A stretch of DNA of 7,162 nt from Bacillota bacterium (lineage in GTDB: Bacteria; Bacillota; Clostridia; Christensenellales; UMGS416). Position 1 is the first letter of the stretch; each line of letters starts with the position of its first letter. The stretch covers positions 1 through 7,162 of the forward strand of contig JAEZSC010000078.1 in the NCBI GenBank assembly GCA_023422005.1. Reading direction: 5' to 3'. The notes beneath the pieces are model-generated. The model had not been told where the DNA came from. It saw only the letters and a list, made by a program, of their open reading frames with translations, and made no database searches. Shown here in pieces: positions 5,701 through 7,162 of the stretch. The position numbers and the translations under genes were made by a program.

Positions 5701-6621
5701 CCGCACTCTGCCATAGCTGACCTGTGAACCGTCGGGCAGCACCCACAGCGCATCGGCAGTGCCCATGGAGCGCAGCAGAGCGCGGCCCCGTTCCGGTGAA
5801 AGGTGGTCCAGCGCTTCGCACAGCAGCGCCGCTGATGAGGCGTCTGCGGCGGTCACGATCAGCGCACGGTAGCGCAGGCCGCTGTCGTCGGCGCTGGTGC
5901 GGATGCACGCGCCGCCGCTCTTGAGCCACAATGCGCGGGTAGAGCCGCCCAGCTCCACGGCCACCGGCCAGCCTTGGCGGGCCGGCGCCTGGCCCACGAC
6001 GCGCACGCCGCCGCCGCAGCGCAGCAGCGCGCCATTCATAGTCGGGGTGGCCGCTGCCGGAGAGGCCCCGGCGGCCGCGGTTGTGGGTGCGGGAGGAGTC
6101 GGCGTGGTCTTGGCGGTTTGCAGCATAGGCAGCAGGTCATTGGCGGCGGCGTCCAGCGCCCAGCCCCGTGCCACGGCACCGCCGGGCAGCGCCGCGCCGG
6201 CCTTCAGCGCGATGATGCCCCGTCCGGTATCCACCGCCGCCGCGCCGGCCAACTGGGGCAGCTCTGCAGCGGCCTCCGGCGAGCGCTGCTGCCACTGTAT
6301 CAGCGTGTCGGCGTAGCGCAGCACCTCCGGCGCGGCCCGCACGGCGCACTGGCCGGCGAAGCGGTTCACGGCATCGGCGCCCAGCTCAAAGCCGGTGTCG
6401 CCGCCATCCAGCAGCGCGCTCAAGCGCTGCAGCGTGGTTTGCACCTGCCGTGCCGTCGCAACAAAGAGTCCGGCGTCGTTGGTCGTCGCGGTGAAGGACC
6501 CCTCCCCGCCGAACACGCCGGTGAAGCGCACGGTCTGCGGCGAAGGTTTGGCGGTGCACCCGCTCAGCAGGATAACGGATAGTACGGCAAATGCCGTGAT
6601 TTTTTTCATATTTCGTTTCAT
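5686..6621 (-). CDS. Lipoprotein resembling a degenerate ApbE (FAD:protein FMN transferase) domain
   Basis: The 311-aa product starts with a lipoprotein signal peptide: basic MKRNMKK, a hydrophobic stretch, then lipobox LLSGC with lipidated Cys22, so it should sit on the outer face of the membrane. The order of segments follows ApbE: 'VNRFAG...VRAAPEVLRYADTLIQW' (85-110, cf. iN ... v s.e...ll..a), 'LPGGAVARGWALD' (145-157, cf. LGGIAKGYAVD), 'LLRCGGGVRVVG' (199-210, cf. NAGGDIRVVG), 'IRTSADDSG' (240-248, cf. ATSGDY), and 'VTAADASSAALLCEALDHLSPERGRALL' (256-283, cf. V.A.....ADAL.TAL..LG.e.g..ll). The stretch for H-I-x-D-P-x-T-G is absent, and the AD...T metal-binding residues appear as A and C, so flavin transfer is unlikely. 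A Pro/Thr/Ala-rich insert (171-195) splits the domain. The start at 6621 precedes the signal peptide; the in-frame ATG at 6609 is also possible, and neither has an ideal ribosome site. No operon partner. Confidence 0.68.
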   Translation of the reverse strand: MKRNMKKITAFAVLSVILLSGCTAKPSPQTVRFTGVFGGEGSFTATTNDAGLFVATARQVQTTLQRLSALLDGGDTGFELGADAVNRFAGQCAVRAAPEVLRYADTLIQWQQRSPEAAAELPQLAGAAAVDTGRGIIALKAGAALPGGAVARGWALDAAANDLLPMLQTAKTTPTPPAPTTAAAGASPAAATPTMNGALLRCGGGVRVVGQAPARQGWPVAVELGGSTRALWLKSGGACIRTSADDSGLRYRALIVTAADASSAALLCEALDHLSPERGRALLRSMGTADALWVLPDGSQVSYGRVRLTAD

Positions 6622-6701
6622 GGCCTCAGTATTCCACCGCAGTTCAAAAACTATCAATCGCCAGAATTCCGTGCAAATCTGCCGGCCTTACAAAAATAAT
6701 G

Positions 6702-6731
6702 TTGGTGATTACCATCTGCCTGTGTTATAAT
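6702..6731 (+). promoter_or_regulatory. Plus-strand promoter toward the right-end gene
   Basis: A perfect -10 TATAAT (6726-6731) lies 18 bases after TTGGTG (6702-6707). Transcription would begin near 6738 and run through a roughly 255-nt leader to the ATG at 6994. The -10 box overlaps the minus-strand -10 box of the lipoprotein gene (6724-6729). Confidence 0.45.
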
Positions 6732-6752
6732 AATTGCCCTTTCTAAAAACAA
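6724..6752 (-). promoter_or_regulatory. Minus-strand promoter for the ApbE-like lipoprotein gene
   Basis: On the minus strand TTGTTT (6752-6747) is followed after 17 bases by TATAAC (6729-6724), one mismatch from consensus. The start would be near 6717, giving a leader of about 95 nt before 6621. It shares its -10 region with the oppositely oriented TATAAT at 6726-6731. Confidence 0.45.
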
Positions 6753-6891
6753 AGTGTGAGACTTTTGCTTGTTGCCGACCGGCGATTCATTCGACGGGAG
6801 GAAACGTGAAATAGAACAGCGCAGATAAAAAGTCCGCCCGTAGGCGTTCCTTCGTTTCTATATATAAAGCATGAGAACCAAAAGCTGAGAT

Positions 6892-6921
6892 ATCGTCTGC
6901 CGACCATCATCGGCAGACGAT
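6892..6921 (+). promoter_or_regulatory. Perfect 12-bp inverted repeat, first leader hairpin
   Basis: ATCGTCTGCCGA (6892-6903) pairs perfectly with 6910-6921 around the loop CCATCA. No T-run follows on either strand, so it does not look like a terminator. It may be an RNA hairpin in the leader or a dyad operator for a dimeric regulator. Confidence 0.65.
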
Positions 6922-6949
6922 TGGAATGAAAGATGACAAGGCACCAAAA

Positions 6950-6975
6950 TCGCCAATGCGCAAGCGCATTGGCGA
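6950..6975 (+). promoter_or_regulatory. Perfect 11-bp inverted repeat just upstream of the ribosome site
   Basis: TCGCCAATGCG (6950-6960) pairs perfectly with 6965-6975 around the tetraloop CAAG. The hairpin ends five bases before the Shine-Dalgarno AGGAGG (6981-6986), so it could affect ribosome access. Read on the minus strand, the same stem has a CTTG loop and is followed by TTTTGG, a weak terminator shape against leftward transcription. Confidence 0.65.
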
Positions 6976-6993
6976 AATGAAGGAGGTGTGCGT

Positions 6994-7162
6994 ATGTCCG
7001 TTGTCCGCCACAAGGATTTCCCGCTGGAAGAGGAACGCTTGAACCAATCGGTGGTGCGGGTTGCCAAGGAGACCGCCATCGTGCGGGACATCGAGCGCAG
7101 CCAGTTCGCCGAGGTCACCCATTACCGCGAGACCTCCGGCGGCTCCTACAACACCGACTGGT
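6994..7162 (+). CDS. N-terminal fragment of an unidentified protein, possibly HelD-like helicase (cut by right edge)
   Basis: The frame is open from the ATG at 6994 to the window end (56 codons). AGGAGG at 6981-6986, seven bases upstream, is a near-perfect ribosome site, so translation start is well supported. The protein begins MSVVRHKDFPLEEERLNQSV and continues as a charged helix, 'VRVAKETAIVRDIERSQFAEVTHYRET', then 'SGGSYNTDW'. An N-terminal 'H-x-D-F-x-x-E-x-x-x-L' start followed by a long helix is reminiscent of HelD-type (UvrD/DNA helicase IV-like) proteins, which recycle stalled RNA polymerase, but no helicase motif lies in the window, so this is only a suggestion. The gene appears to be driven by the promoter at 6702-6731 with a long hairpin-containing leader. 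Confidence 0.7.
   Translation, partial: MSVVRHKDFPLEEERLNQSVVRVAKETAIVRDIERSQFAEVTHYRETSGGSYNTDW

Larger units (their letters stand above)
6738..6993 (+). other. Long structured leader with no recognised riboswitch
   Basis: The region between the bidirectional promoter and the right-end gene contains no convincing protein gene. I compared it by eye with TPP, SAM, cobalamin, ydaO, ZTP, fluoride and c-di-GMP riboswitch cores and found no match; 'GCTGAGAT' at 6885-6892 resembles one TPP box, but the remaining conserved parts are missing. It holds a ribosome-site-like GGGAGG (6796-6801) ahead of a GTG-AAA-TAG minimal frame, a TATATATAAA stretch (6859-6868), and two perfect hairpins (separate entries). 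Confidence 0.4.

Noticed and set aside
6796..6812. Minimal upstream frame GTG-AAA-TAG after GGGAGG in the right-hand leader
   Set aside because: Two codons and a stop with a ribosome-like site can arise by chance; no independent support.
6885..6921. TPP riboswitch suggested by GCTGAGAT next to a hairpin
   Set aside because: The other conserved TPP elements are missing, and the stem geometry does not fit.
6950..6985. Intrinsic terminator on the plus strand at the second leader hairpin
   Set aside because: The stem is followed by purines and the ribosome site, not a T-run; only the minus-strand reading has a short TTTT.
6927..7040. Plus-strand frame beginning MKDDKAPKSP that overlaps the start of the right-end gene
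   Set aside because: It has no ribosome site, spans the second hairpin and is out of frame with the well-supported start at 6994.

Overview
The window looks like chromosomal DNA of a high-GC Gram-positive bacterium of the Clostridia type (Oscillospirales-like is my best guess). Coding DNA is GC-rich with G/C-ending codons, intergenic DNA is clearly AT-richer, and most genes have strong purine-rich Shine-Dalgarno sequences. A VanW/YoaR-type envelope protein, a lipoprotein with a Gram-positive-style lipobox and a zinc-ribbon protein of a family I associate with Firmicutes point the same way. The lineage is an inference. No rRNA, tRNA, CRISPR array, transposase or phage gene is visible.

Left block (1-2904, minus strand): a likely three-gene operon behind a near-consensus promoter (2876-2904) and a leader hairpin (2823-2859). 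In order of transcription it encodes (i) a 539-aa protein with three N-terminal membrane segments, a Pro/Gln/Glu-rich tether, 24 tandem EEARIA-type hexads predicted to form a long charged helix, and a TPR-like C-terminus; (ii) a two-domain PRC-barrel protein; (iii) the N-terminal half of a VanW/YoaR-like membrane-anchored protein, cut by the left edge. Together they suggest a cell-envelope or cytoskeletal-scaffold function, which is inference.

Middle block (2905-5092): an AT-richer, inverted-repeat-rich spacer, then argJ (ornithine acetyltransferase/N-acetylglutamate synthase), preceded 30 bp upstream by a conserved-hypothetical zinc-ribbon gene. The two are probably one transcript from a promoter at 5064-5092. 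No other arginine gene is adjacent.

Right block (5100-7162): a GNAT acetyltransferase gene on the plus strand, diverging from the zinc-ribbon gene, collides tail-to-tail (15-bp coding overlap) with a minus-strand lipoprotein gene. That lipoprotein reads as a degenerate ApbE-family protein lacking the metal-binding residues of active flavin transferases. Its promoter region (about 6702-6752) appears bidirectional. The plus-strand side leads through a roughly 255-nt leader with two perfect hairpins to a gene cut by the right edge, possibly a HelD-like helicase.

The most interesting items are the hexad-repeat membrane protein and its operon, the pseudo-ApbE lipoprotein, and the twin-hairpin leader with its shared bidirectional promoter.
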